Positions 44,994 through 54,382 are shown, counted from the stretch's first letter. The stretch: DNA of 64,000 nt from Lineus longissimus (GCF_910592395.1 NC_088326.1:5649001-5713000); one strand, 5' to 3'. A program made the numbers and translations. Notes: generated by a model not told the origin, from the letters alone.

Positions 44994-45987
44994 TCTCATC
45001 AGGTGGTCGAGCTTTGCTCTCAGGACGAAGTCCGTCTAGGACAAAGGCCAGAGAGCAAAGCTCGATTCTTAACTCTAAAGAAACCTCTGTTCCTCTGAAA
45101 TTAACTAGCTTACCATTCTCATCAGTGATTTCGAATTTTATGTGATTAGTACACTTATTTATCGTTTTCTTACAATTCGGTTCGTATCGCTGCATTTTTA
45201 TTTGGTCACCATCTTCTACAGGTATGATGCAGAAAATGTTAGATGGTTTATTGTTGTAGAGGGTCTTAGCTTTGTCAACCAAATTAGCTTGCAGGAATAG
45301 ATATTTCCTGTAAAAGTTGAGTGGTCTTGTGGAGTAGTATTTTCCTTTCTTGGTGAATTTAGTTTGCTTAAAGCCAAACCACTCATTCACCACTGTGAGC
45401 TGTTTTTCTATCACCTCTCTTATGGTTTTGCTTATTTGAAAACCTTCTGTGTTTCTCTCAATCTTGATTTTTTCATTTTTATCTAACTTGTCTACTTTCA
45501 GAGGGTACTCTTTATCCTCTGTAAGTTCAAGGGTTATGTAATTATTGTTATCACAGTAAATTTTCACATGGCTAATTCCAATTTCTTTTATGTATTTTTG
45601 CCATACCTCACAAAACTCACTTAAACTAAAATGTCGAGAGTATGGAAATGTGTATTGAGTAATGGTGTCTTTAGTTGTGGTAGATTCATTTTCCAAATGC
45701 CGTTCGCAAATTTTCATGACTTCCTTTTCAAGTGTATCTGTTTCAAGTCCAGGAGCAAATAATGTCCTACACCATAATTGTTTATCTAAGGGCTCATGTG
45801 TTGTAATTCTGATTATTTCGACTAGAAATGAGAAAATCCTGACTCCCTCTGGTAGAAAATCACCTGTCCACCATGAATTGTAAAAGGTTATCGATTTCAA
45901 AGTAATGGATTTTATGTCTAATTGGTCTGTTAAGTAGTACTCAAATTTGGCTTCATTACATTCTTGTTCATTGATTATGAAGTCCAT
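44974..45987 (-). CDS. Penton-like second minor capsid protein (inferred)
   Basis: The frame is 337 residues, open, with start context TAAATAGAAATG, the same as the major capsid gene. The N-terminus has a strand pattern ending in SITFYNSWW, and the C-terminal domain has KFEITDENGKLVNF. These parallel the penton-like protein at 54,405-55,172 (TFAVIPCTFYNIS and LNIRLTDEKGDIIDLNG) at matching ends. I infer a paralogue with a large central insertion (about residues 60-260) that could form a fibre or spike. The last ~25 residues come from a double-hairpin pair. It overlaps the convergent plus-strand gene by 20 bp; both C-termini read the same short palindrome, ATTCCTTTAATGGAAT. Structure prediction would test the jelly-roll claim. 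Confidence 0.6.
   Translation of the reverse strand: MDFIINEQECNEAKFEYYLTDQLDIKSITLKSITFYNSWWTGDFLPEGVRIFSFLVEIIRITTHEPLDKQLWCRTLFAPGLETDTLEKEVMKICERHLENESTTTKDTITQYTFPYSRHFSLSEFCEVWQKYIKEIGISHVKIYCDNNNYITLELTEDKEYPLKVDKLDKNEKIKIERNTEGFQISKTIREVIEKQLTVVNEWFGFKQTKFTKKGKYYSTRPLNFYRKYLFLQANLVDKAKTLYNNKPSNIFCIIPVEDGDQIKMQRYEPNCKKTINKCTNHIKFEITDENGKLVNFRGTEVSLELRIELCSLAFVLDGLRPESKARPPDEIIPLKE
45008..45064. repeat. DHE 7, inverted pair at a convergent gene junction
   Basis: Two units face each other: GAGCTTTGCTC-GGACGAAGTCC and GGACAAAGGCC-GAGCAAAGCTC. The whole 57 bp is therefore also a large inverted repeat. It lies at the 3' ends of two convergent genes and could act as a terminator; that is inference. 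Confidence 0.9.
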
Positions 45988-46753
45988 TTCTATTTAATTC
46001 AAGAGATTTATTGAATTTAATAAATTTTAATCTAATAAATAGAATGACTGATAAGAATCAGAAAATACTTTGCACTACATGTGACAAGTACATATCCTAC
46101 AATAATATGGCTATTCACAGGAGAACCAAAGGTCACTTAAGTAAATTAAATCCGGATTATGTCCCTATTGCTCAACCCCGAGCCCCATCACTGATCCCTA
46201 AAACTATGGATAAGAAAGTTGCATTTGAGGAAAATGAGCTAGATGGCATAAAGAAAGTGAGTGGAATAGAAATAGTAAAACAATTTGGAAAGCCTGTAAT
46301 CACCATTAGTTTGAAGATTGACAGAGAAGCTAAACAAGTGTATGAATACAGAGATAAATTAGAGGAGGTATTATTTCAACTCAATGATTACCATCACAAA
46401 ATTAGCATATCAGTATTTGCTCAGTTTGATCGTCAGGGTGAAAGTGTAACACACCCCATACAGTCTCCAATGGAAAGCATAATTTCAAGGAACCAGGCAA
46501 TTTATGCCATAACCAACCAGTTAAACTACATTAAGACACAGATTGAGGAAAGGTACTTTCAAGGTTCTGGACTTACTTTAAATAAAATAGAGTCTTGTAA
46601 CATGACCATCTGTTCTCACAAGAGGTGTAAAGGTGGTCATTACACTAAATTACCATTTAAAACAAAAGCAGTAATAAATGTGGAATCAAATGACAATAAA
46701 TGTTTTCTCTGGTCTTTATTGGCCGCTAAATATCTGAAAGAAAATCCAGAGAC

Positions 46754-46781
46754 GGACTTTGTCCTGAGAGCAGAGCTCGAG
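46754..46781 (+). repeat. DHE 8
   Basis: GGACTTTGTCC, spacer TGA, GAGCAGAGCTC. Read as DFVLRAELE, the same frame as DHE 1, in the N-terminal part of polymerase B. Confidence 0.9.
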
Positions 46782-46815
46782 AGTACATTAAATATCACTA
46801 CTGATATGCTAGAAA

Positions 46816-46841
46816 TGACTTCGTCACGAGAACAGAGTTCG
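46816..46841 (+). repeat. DHE 9, compensated variant
   Basis: TGACTTCGTCA (stem TGAC/GTCA), then GAACAGAGTTC (stem GAAC/GTTC). Both stems differ from the usual sequence by matched changes on both sides. It is read as TSSREQSS; the integrase gene carries a close relative (DHE 14). Confidence 0.9.
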
Positions 46842-47316
46842 AAAACTACTGATATCAAAATCAAATCATTTCCTGTATGTATTCAAAAGGATATCCCTAA
46901 GATAGAGAGTGATAATAATCTCAAAATTAATGTGTTCAAGTTAGAGAACGAATCGGCTAAGAGCACCTGTGAGGCAAAACTAGAACCTCTCTACCTGTCC
47001 AAGAATTATGATGATGATGATGTCATCGATCTGTTGTATTTTAAGGACCATTTCACATAAGAGACATCAATCTTTTCTTCAGGACACTAACTCATAGAGT
47101 GTATCTTTGCAGGAGATGCATGAATTACTTTTACAGGAAGTCAACACTAGATAAACATAAAAAGAAATGTGGAGAACACGATTACTGTAAGATTACTTTG
47201 CCTCCACCTAACAGTAAATGGTCACAAATTTAATTTGAAAAACACTCATTCAAAAATAGAGTTCCGTTTGTGATCTATGCTGATTTCGAAGCGATAAGCA
47301 CAACAGTCAATGATAA

Positions 47317-47332
47317 CTCGAGCTCTGCTCTC
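47317..47332 (-). repeat. DHE 10, half unit
   Basis: GAGCTCTGCTC with flanking CTC, without the GGAC/GTCC partner. It lies within the exonuclease region of polymerase B, about 35 bp after the Exo I codons. Confidence 0.65.
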
Positions 47333-49018
47333 ACAACTCAGACAGATACCACTGTTACCACTAAAAAACTTTTTAAACAAAATGCATCAGCTGTTGGTGT
47401 TTATGTTCACTCAGACTACACACACCTTTACAGTAGTCAGTATGTGTCTCACAGGGGTGCTGATGTTGTAGATGTGTTCTGTAATTGGTTAATCAGGATG
47501 GAAGAACAATTCTCTAATTTATTGAACTGTAACTTTCCTCTAACAATGACAGATGAAGACTGGCATAAATATCAATTAGAAACACATTGTTACTATTGTA
47601 ATCAACCTTTGGGATATGACAAGGTCAAGGATCATGATCACTACTGTGGTAGATATCGAGGTGCTGCTCACAACTCGTGTAATTTGAATGAAAAGAAAGC
47701 TATGTTTGTTCCAGTGTTTTTTCACAATCTCAGTAATTACGATTCTCACTTATTTATTAAAGAATTAATGACTAAGCTACCGAAGTACAAGAAACTGAAA
47801 ATACTTGCCAAAACATCAGAGGAATACATCTCATTTCAGTTCGGTTGTTTCAGGTTTTTGGACTCGTACAGATTCCTGCAGTCCAGTTTAGACAACATAA
47901 CCAAATCAATGTTGGATGATGATTTTAAAATTACCAGACAGCTGTTCCCAAATACCACTGACTTTAAGCTATTGAGGAAGAAGGGTTCAGTACCTTACTC
48001 TTTTTACACATCACATGAAAGCTACAATGTTACTTACCTAGAAAAGTCTATGTTTTTTGACGAATTGAAAAATGAAATGGCACCTGATTCTGCCTATGAT
48101 GAGGCTAAGGTAATATGGGATCATTTCAAGATCAGGAATCACGGTGAGTTCATTGATCTCTACCTCAAAACTGATGTGATCCTTTTAGCTGATTTATTTG
48201 AGAAATTCAGGGATGTCAATTTGAACTACTTTCAGATAGATCCATGTCACTGTTACTCGGCACCAGGCCTAACCTGGCAAGCTGGTTTGAAGTACACAGG
48301 AATAAACCTAGAACTACTGACTGATACCAACATATTACTTACTTTTGAGAAAGCAATACGAGGTGGAATTTCGGGTGTTATGGGAACAAGACATGTCAAG
48401 GCAGATGAACACCACAAACTACTCTACGTAGACGCAAATAATCTCTACGGCTGGTCCATGATGGAACCTCAACCCTATGGTAGTTTTGAAATGATAGATA
48501 TTGATCCACTTAACATGAATGTTATCAGTAAAGAGCAGATTATGGCAATTCCAAGTGATAGTGAGGTAGGGTATTTCTTAGAGGTGGATTTGGAGTATCC
48601 AGGAAATATTAAATTTAAGTCAAGGAACTTTCCATTCTGTCCTGAATCTCTCTTTATTGAAGATGATGAATTAAGTCCTTACCAGAGAGAGTTACTGGGC
48701 GATGATAAAAGATCAAATGTAGAGAAACTAATACTAACACAAAAGGATAAAACTAATTACATAGTGCATTACAGAATGCTACAATTTTACCTTAAGCACG
48801 GAATGGTACTTAAGAGGGTTCATTCAGTGATAAGCTTTAAACAATCAAAGTGGTTAGCACCATACATTGATTTTAACACTAAAAGACGTATGGATTCTAA
48901 GACTGATTTTGAGAAAGACTATTTTAAGCTCATGAATAATGCGTTCTACGGAAAGACTTGTGAGAATGTAAGGAACAGGGTTGAAATTGAATTTGTATCG
49001 GACGGGGAGAGAAAATAA

Positions 49019-49098
49019 TAATAATAATAATAATTTATTTGATTTAAAGTGCTAAAATAATGGTGCATACATTTTCTAAGCACTGTACATAATATTAA
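49019..49098 (-). mobile_element. CR1/L2 3'-tail insertion in polymerase B
   Basis: A (TAA)n run is followed by TTTATTTGATTTAAAGTGCT and TTCTAAGCACTGTACAT. The same order of blocks occurs at the 3' end of the retrotransposon at 8,736-8,810 (TAA-type tail, then TTTAGCGCTC and CGAGCACTTTACAT). This is a heavily 5'-truncated relative, separating polymerase motifs that are normally contiguous. Confidence 0.75.
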
Positions 49099-49840
49099 AT
49101 GAGTACATTAAAAGTGGTGAGAGCCAGGAATGTAATGGCCAATCCCAGGTTTTCATCGATATGCGTATTTGACGAACATAATGCTGCTATTAGCATGAGG
49201 AAAACATCAATGAAATTCAACAAACCAATCTACATAGGAGCTTCAGTACTTGAATTGTCTAAATTATTAATGTATGAATTCTATTATGAAGTTCTTCAAC
49301 CGTACTTTGGTGAGAAAAATATTGAACTACTGTATCTAGATACAGATTCCTTTGTACTTAACATTAATACTGATGACTTAACTAAAGACTTAAAGGAGTT
49401 GATACACTATTTTGATTTCAGTAATTATCCAAAAGATCATACACTCTATGATACCAGTAAAAAGAAGGTACCAGGCTACTTTAAGGATGAGCTAGGAGGA
49501 GTAGAGATGACTGAATTCATTGCCCTGAGAAGTAAGATGTACGCTTACAGGACAAAAGATTACGATTCTAAGAAATTAAAGGGTATTGCCAAGAATGTAG
49601 TAAGGAGAAATATCTCATTTGATGACTATGTTGATTGTCTTGAAAAGAGTAGGTCATTTTACCACAAGATGAGACACTTAAGATCAGATAAACACCAAAT
49701 CTATTTGGAAGAAGTTGACAAAAAAAGCCTCAGTCCTTTTGATGACAAGAGGTTCATACTTGAAGATGGAATAAGCACCTTACCATTTGGAATGTATTAT
49801 GAAGGCTACATAGATTACAGCGATTCAAACTTCGCTTGAG

Positions 49841-49869
49841 TCCGACTTTGTCCTGAGAGCATAGCTCGA
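49841..49869 (+). repeat. DHE 11
   Basis: CGACTTTGTCC-TGA-GAGCATAGCTC immediately after the polymerase stop codon. Confidence 0.85.
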
Positions 49870-49975
49870 TTAAACTAATGAATAGGGTGGTGCTGATGGT
49901 AGTGCTACTTGGTGAAATTCACCCCTAACACCGAAGTCATGGTGATAATGATAGTGATACACCACATTAGGATTA

Positions 49976-50048
49976 GGACTTTGTCCTAGTCCGACTTCGT
50001 CTTGAGAGCATAGCTCGAGTCGAACTTTGTTCTCTGGACGTAGTCCGG
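49976..50048 (+). repeat. DHE 12, cluster between convergent genes
   Basis: GGACTTTGTCC, CGACTTCGTCT-TGA-GAGCATAGCTC, then GAACTTTGTTC-TCT-GGACGTAGTCC. It lies in the 220-bp gap between the 3' end of polymerase B and the 3' end of the next minus-strand gene. Confidence 0.9.
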
Positions 50049-50060
50049 GTCCTGTTTGAT

Positions 50061-50720
50061 TTACTGAACTTTTAGTTTTTCTAGCATCTCTGTCTGTGCT
50101 ATCTTTTTTCCTTCTTCTAAAAAAGTCTTCTTTAAAGACTCTACATCAACAGCTGAACTTGCCTCCCTTTGTTTTTTCCTAATGGCATTTTTCATCGAAA
50201 TGTATTTCTCCTTCTCCTTGAGAATCAAAGTAAACTCATCTGTAGATATGTGAGAATCGGTTAAGGCTTTACTGACCAAATCATTGATTGTGTTCAGTTT
50301 TGAAATTGCCAACATTCTGATATTCTCATGTTTTTCAATTTTCTTAAGAATATTCTTTTTCTCCCAGCCTAAGGCTGATGAAATAATGGCACTACCTATT
50401 GTTACGCCACCCAAAGCTAAGCCTATCGGTGCCGTGATGACACCAGCTAAAGCGGAAACACCAACAGATCCGGCTGCTACGCTAGTTAAATTAAGGAAGT
50501 GGCTAATGCCAGTAATTACGCTAAATGCTTTTTTGTACTTTGAAAATATCTTTCTTCTAAATTCAATCTCGCTTTCTAAGAAACTCTTAACATCACATAT
50601 TTGTTGTAGTCTGAAAGCCTGAGGGTTACTTTCTGTATGCTTTTCAGACCTTTCATAGTTTAATTGACTTTCAGAGTTTAAATTACTTAAATCTGGATAA
50701 ACCTTGTTGTCTCCATTCAT
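50061..50720 (-). CDS. Maverick membrane protein with Gly/Ala-rich hydrophobic core
   Basis: The frame is 219 residues, ATG within AATTAAATG. The N-terminal 60 residues are charged. Residues about 75-115 form a glycine- and alanine-rich hydrophobic stretch (two short membrane segments, SVAAGSVGVSALAGVITAPIG and the next 20). A long helical, lysine-rich C-terminal half follows. The pattern recurs in Maverick and related elements, with no function known to me; a membrane-active or pore role would fit but is speculation. The gene is convergent with polymerase B. Confidence 0.7.
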   Translation of the reverse strand: MNGDNKVYPDLSNLNSESQLNYERSEKHTESNPQAFRLQQICDVKSFLESEIEFRRKIFSKYKKAFSVITGISHFLNLTSVAAGSVGVSALAGVITAPIGLALGGVTIGSAIISSALGWEKKNILKKIEKHENIRMLAISKLNTINDLVSKALTDSHISTDEFTLILKEKEKYISMKNAIRKKQREASSAVDVESLKKTFLEEGKKIAQTEMLEKLKVQ

Positions 50721-50724
50721 TTAA

Positions 50725-50976
50725 TTAGTGGGAATAACTAGAATCAGTTGTTCTGTCATTTCTAGTGTTTAGTGTTGATCTTGCAGACACTACAGGTTTT
50801 TGAAGTACATTAAATTTTATAGGTTTTTCTGACCCAGCAGGCCCAGCAGGTTTTAAAGGTTTTTCGGGACCAGGCTCCAACTTTGACTCTACTTCTGCCT
50901 CTAATTCTCTATGAAATCGTTCTAATCTTTCTTTCCAATTACGTGGTCGTTTTGTGTAACCCCAAGTTCTATTCAT
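50725..50976 (-). CDS. Small proline/lysine-rich protein
   Basis: The frame is 83 residues with start context TTAATTAAATG. It ends 4 bp before the start of the downstream 219-residue gene. It has a basic N-terminus and a PGPEKPLKPAGPAG stretch and looks disordered. I do not recognise a family. The clear start motif and tight packing argue it is a real gene. Confidence 0.55.
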   Translation of the reverse strand: MNRTWGYTKRPRNWKERLERFHRELEAEVESKLEPGPEKPLKPAGPAGSEKPIKFNVLQKPVVSARSTLNTRNDRTTDSSYSH

Positions 50977-50995
50977 TTAATTAAGTAAAATAAAA

Positions 50996-52105
50996 TCAAT
51001 TCACTGCAAAGAGTAAATTTCTTTCAAGTCTATTATTCAACTTAATCATCTCGTTTGTGATTTCTGTCTGACTACATATGTTAATGTTCTGGTTCATTCT
51101 CATGTTATTATTTAAATTCGATAATCTATCAAGCAGAATCATATTTTCATCACGAAGATAATCCCCGAAATGCTGTGATATCACTATTTTCCAATCTGGT
51201 ATTACATCCTGGTCTCGAAAGACAAACCAGTTTTCACTTCTCATTTTTACCATGAAATCCATTGACCTATCCAATTGATCCTTAAATAGTGTGTAGTCTA
51301 CTTTAGCACTCTTCTGTCTGTTTTCTGTCTTTTCCATTGGTCTCATGTTAAACCAAGCAAAGCACAGTTCAGGTTTATCTTTGAATTCCTTTATTGGTAA
51401 GACATGATCCAACTCTTCTTCTATTCGAACTCTGTTCTCGGGACTTTGTCCTATTGGAGATAGACTCCTCTGGTACTCTAACCACTGTGAGAAGAAACTA
51501 TCTGTACATCCTAGATTGAATGATGAATTACCGTTACACTCTCCCTTAGAAATGCGGTTTAGACCAACTCTAATTTTGTGTCTGTCTCTATTACCATTTT
51601 GGTCAAGGTAATCCTTTTTGTAATATGAATTAAAACATGATCTGCAGTTACCTCTATTTCCGTTTTTACCAAATTCACCATCACTTAGTAATTTAATTTC
51701 ATAACATTTATTACATCCCTTGATTTTACTTGAACCACATTCTTTACAGTAATCAAGTAGTTTATTACGCCTGTTCTTTTCAAAATTAATTTCAGGTTTC
51801 TTTTCACAGCACTTAACACAATAAATTGTAGGTTGATTTTCCATGTTTTGATTCATCATATTATTCTGATTTTCCATATTTTGATTTTCCATGTTTTGAT
51901 TCAAGATAAACTGATTTATCATATTTTGATTTAACATAATCTGATTTATCATATTTTGATTTAACATATTATTTTGATGCAAATAATACAAAAACTTCTG
52001 AATATTCTGATTCATCATATTATCATGATTCATCATATTATTCTGATTCATCATACCATTTTGATTCATCATACCATTTTGATTATCAAATATTGCTCCA
52101 TCCAT
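50996..52105 (-). CDS. HNH endonuclease with Asn/Met/Gln-rich N-terminus
   Basis: The frame is 369 residues, open. Residues 1-90 are low-complexity repeats of the NQNMMNQ type. Residues about 95-160 hold four Cys pairs (CVKCC, CKEC, CNKC, CRSC), probably two zinc-binding knuckles. The HNH core follows: ELDHVLPIKEF (Asp233-His234), Asn253 in WFNMRP and Asn262 in TENRQKS. A double-hairpin element (51,426-51,451) sits directly upstream of the catalytic ELDH and is translated through. The protein could nick or cut DNA in element mobility or host interference. HNH nucleases are found in some large DNA viruses and mobile elements. Its start context lacks TAAATG (AAGAAAGAAATG). Confidence 0.75.
   Translation of the reverse strand: MDGAIFDNQNGMMNQNGMMNQNNMMNHDNMMNQNIQKFLYYLHQNNMLNQNMINQIMLNQNMINQFILNQNMENQNMENQNNMMNQNMENQPTIYCVKCCEKKPEINFEKNRRNKLLDYCKECGSSKIKGCNKCYEIKLLSDGEFGKNGNRGNCRSCFNSYYKKDYLDQNGNRDRHKIRVGLNRISKGECNGNSSFNLGCTDSFFSQWLEYQRSLSPIGQSPENRVRIEEELDHVLPIKEFKDKPELCFAWFNMRPMEKTENRQKSAKVDYTLFKDQLDRSMDFMVKMRSENWFVFRDQDVIPDWKIVISQHFGDYLRDENMILLDRLSNLNNNMRMNQNINICSQTEITNEMIKLNNRLERNLLFAVN
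51426..51451 (-). repeat. DHE 13 inside the HNH gene
   Basis: GAACTCTGTTC-TCG-GGACTTTGTCC on the plus strand; the stem is the compensated GAAC/GTTC type. It ends about 20 bp upstream, in gene direction, of the ELDH active-site codons. Confidence 0.85.
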
Positions 52106-52206
52106 TTCTTTCTTTATTTAGTAGGACATTTTTTTTTTTAATTACGTTTTTCGAACTTGTTCTTGTGACTTAAGTCACTTTAGAGACTTTATTTCATTGA
52201 TTTATT

Positions 52207-53302
52207 TCATTTCAATGATTTGATATCAGAAACTGGTAACCATTCATTGAACTTATCACTGTAACCCTTCCACTTCACTAATCCGTATTTCTTGCCTTTA
52301 CTGGTCTTGTACCTTAGGATTTTCTCGATCTTGTACTCTAGCTGGTCAGGATTAGGAACATAGCTCAATTCCTCTTCATAGAAATATCCTTGAATTTCTT
52401 CTTTGTGGTAATCCTCAAGCTGGTAGACGATAGGGTGAGTAAAGATGATCTGTTTGATTTGGAACACCTCCTCAGTGTAGTTGGGCATGTAACCTTTACC
52501 GAAAATGGACTTGTACTTTGAAATTCTTACACTGTCATCTACTTTTGAGGTGAAGACCGTAAAGATTGTACCACACTGTTCCTTCGTTTTCCATCTTTCT
52601 GGCGTCTACAGGTTTCATACCTATTGATGAGTGAAATGTGTTATTGTAGCCGCTGACCAGGTCATCCAGAACGTCAATCCACTTGTCAGTCTCCTTAGCG
52701 GTGAAATAATGCCACATTTTTTCTTTAAGGGTTCTATTGAATCTCTCTACTACTGCTGCCTTCTTATCAGATTTTGTGGAGAACCATTCTATGTCATTTT
52801 CTGTTAAGAGTTCCTTGAAGTGTTTGTTGTAAAATTCTTTACCGTCATCAAACTGGATTTTCGTTGGTTTTGCTTCCTCAAATATCACTTTAAATGCATC
52901 TCTGATTTCTTCTCCCCTCTTACTCTTAACTGCTAGAGCCCAAGAAAAACGACTAAATAGATCTATGACTGTTAAAATGAATCTGAAACCCTTATTCTTA
53001 CTCTCGAATTTTTGCATGTCCACAAGATCAGCTTGCCACTGTTGATCGATGTACGATACCATTGTCTTCCTGAAGGTGAATTTCTTAATGGCCGGTTTGT
53101 GTAGTTGGTGAGTTGGTAGTGTTTCTAGAAATTCTTTCACTTCTTTTTGTTTAATAAGTTTTCCTGAGCTCTGCTCTCGTGACGAAGTCATATCTTCCTT
53201 GACCTGTTTCCAGATTTTACTCAAAGAACTGTAAGCCACGGGACTCTCGGGGTTGTAGTACAAATCCCTTAGATACTGCTGTGTGTCATCCTTTACATCC
53301 AT
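52207..53302 (-). pseudogene. INT: Maverick integrase with C-terminal chromodomain (frameshifted)
   Basis: The main frame (53,302-52,535) holds the retroviral-type catalytic core: Asp92 in WQADLVDM, Asp152 in QFDDGKEF and Glu186 in VVERFNRTLKEK. Near 52,560 the frame shifts; the second part (to 52,207) contains a chromodomain (EKILRYKTSKGKKYGLVKWK, then GYSDKFNEWLPV). A linker GYMPNYTEEVFQI joins them in the shifted frame. The N-terminus carries a double-hairpin element (TSSREQSSG). Integrase inserts the element and makes the short target duplication; chromodomains can guide it to heterochromatin. The start codon is 4 bp from that of the divergent ATPase gene. Confidence 0.9.
53166..53190 (-). 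repeat. DHE 14, compensated variant in integrase
   Basis: GAGCTCTGCTC and TGACGAAGTCA (stem TGAC/GTCA). On the gene strand this nearly matches DHE 9 in polymerase B and gives the same peptide, TSSREQSS, from a different genomic site. Confidence 0.9.
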
Positions 53303-53309
53303 TTAAATG
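53300..53309. promoter_or_regulatory. Back-to-back start codons CATTTAAATG
   Basis: The 10-bp perfect palindrome contains the start codons of the minus-strand integrase (53,302) and plus-strand ATPase (53,307) separated by TTAA. Both read TAAATG at the start. A shared bidirectional initiator is inferred. Confidence 0.6.
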
Positions 53310-53927
53310 AGTGAAGTATTTATTTACGAGCCACACAATATGTTAATTTCTGGTGTTACCAATTGTGGTAAGACATATTTTGCCCTTGACCTCTTAGAAA
53401 AGGAGTATCGGCACAAGTTCCAGAACATAGTCATTTTCTGTCCAACATATTTCAACAATAAGACATATGAAAGGAAATGGATTTACCAAGACAAGAACGT
53501 CTACATAGTTAATCCCGAAGCTGTGGCCAGTAATTTGGACCTTGTGCTTCAGTTTGCTACTCTGACCTTTGCTGGTTCTAACACATTATTCCTCATTGAT
53601 GACTGTGCTAATTTGAGAGACACAAAAAAGAAGGTGTCCGAGTTATGTAATCTTGCCTTTTCCGGCATGCACTACAATCTCACTGTTTGGTTACTAGTTC
53701 AGAAGTACAATTCAGTTGTCAAGGACTACAGAGAGAACATAAGAATTTTAGTATTATTTTTTAATAAGGATGAATCAGCCATGAAAGATGCCTTAGAAGA
53801 AAACAGTGTTATTCCTAAGGAGAAAAGACAGTACTACATAGAAGAACTTAAGATGAAAAAAGGATCAAAACTGATCATTAGACTACAACATCCATTTGGA
53901 TTTACTCTTTCACATCAAAAATCTTAG
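53307..53927 (+). CDS. ATP: Genome-packaging ATPase, FtsK/HerA (A32-like)
   Basis: The frame is 206 residues, open. Walker A is GVTNCGKT (residues 16-23) and Walker B is LFLIDD (residues 94-99), followed about 25 residues later by a sensor-like LLVQKYNSV. Length and order match the compact packaging ATPases of Mavericks and virophages, which pump DNA into the capsid. It starts in TTTAAATG, divergent from integrase. It ends 4 bp beyond the stop of the convergent 152-residue membrane-protein gene. No breaks were found. Confidence 0.92.
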   Translation: MSEVFIYEPHNMLISGVTNCGKTYFALDLLEKEYRHKFQNIVIFCPTYFNNKTYERKWIYQDKNVYIVNPEAVASNLDLVLQFATLTFAGSNTLFLIDDCANLRDTKKKVSELCNLAFSGMHYNLTVWLLVQKYNSVVKDYRENIRILVLFFNKDESAMKDALEENSVIPKEKRQYYIEELKMKKGSKLIIRLQHPFGFTLSHQKS

Positions 53928-54382
53928 TCCCGCTTCTCATCAGTGGTCTTAGTCTTTCTAACCCTAGTAAAATAATAAATTATTAACCCTAAACCACTAA
54001 GTCCTAGGATAATCCATAGGTATTCGTATTTCTTCATTTCATCACTAGGTTGGTAGTAATCACTTAATTGTGGTCGCTGAGGTAGTACAATAGTTCTTTC
54101 TGGATGTAAATGATTGTAAACAGTAAGTGCTGAATCAGTATTGTTAAAATCAATAGAAGCGTCTCTTTCTCTCTTTAATTCAAGATTAACGAAGTCAATG
54201 GTACTTTTCCTATGCTCATCCCATTCGGTTGAAGCTTTTTGTAATTGCTCCTGAGCCAAATCATGTCTTTTCACTTCAGTCTCATAGCCATTCTTGTCTA
54301 GTTTTTTAAAAAGGTAACCGGATCCAGTGAATGCTAATCCATTGATTATTGCAGATCCAAATAACATGCCAATGCCAGCCAT
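53924..54382 (-). CDS. Maverick membrane protein, 152 residues
   Basis: The start lies in GAAATTAAATG. The N-terminus, MAGIGMLFGSAIINGLAF, is glycine-rich and hydrophobic. A charged helix follows (KRHDLAQEQLQKASTEWDE), then QLSDYYQPSDE, and a C-terminal transmembrane helix (WIILGLSGLGLIIYYF) with a short basic tail. The same layout recurs in Mavericks from many animals; its function is unknown to me. It sits in the capsid gene group. Confidence 0.8.
   Translation of the reverse strand: MAGIGMLFGSAIINGLAFTGSGYLFKKLDKNGYETEVKRHDLAQEQLQKASTEWDEHRKSTIDFVNLELKRERDASIDFNNTDSALTVYNHLHPERTIVLPQRPQLSDYYQPSDEMKKYEYLWIILGLSGLGLIIYYFTRVRKTKTTDEKRD

Larger units (their letters stand above)
46044..49839 (+). 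pseudogene. POLB: Maverick protein-primed-type DNA polymerase B (interrupted)
   Basis: The start is the ATG at 46,044 (TAAATAGAATG); earlier in-frame codons lack ATG. An N-terminal zinc-finger-like CTTCDKYISYNNMAIHRR is followed by a conserved block ending NKCFLWSLLAAKY. Further on are the exonuclease I site YADFEA (about 47,276), a CxxC...HxH...C insert (about 47,588-47,690), FFHNLSNYDSH (Exo II), YLKTDVILLADLF (Exo III), palm motif A YVDANNLYGWSM (about 48,425), MNNAFYGKTCEN and motif C LYLDTDSF (about 49,339). All catalytic acids are present. Breaks: a frameshift at about 47,055, an in-frame TAA at 47,231, and an ~80-bp CR1/L2 tail insertion at 49,019-49,098. Two double-hairpin elements sit in the N-terminal part. 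This enzyme replicates the element; the copy is inactive as it stands. Confidence 0.9.

Noticed and set aside
47270-49018. Polymerase B core as a separate gene starting at 47,270
   Set aside because: The first codon is GTG and the frame continues upstream in register past a TAA into the N-terminal part; it is one broken gene.
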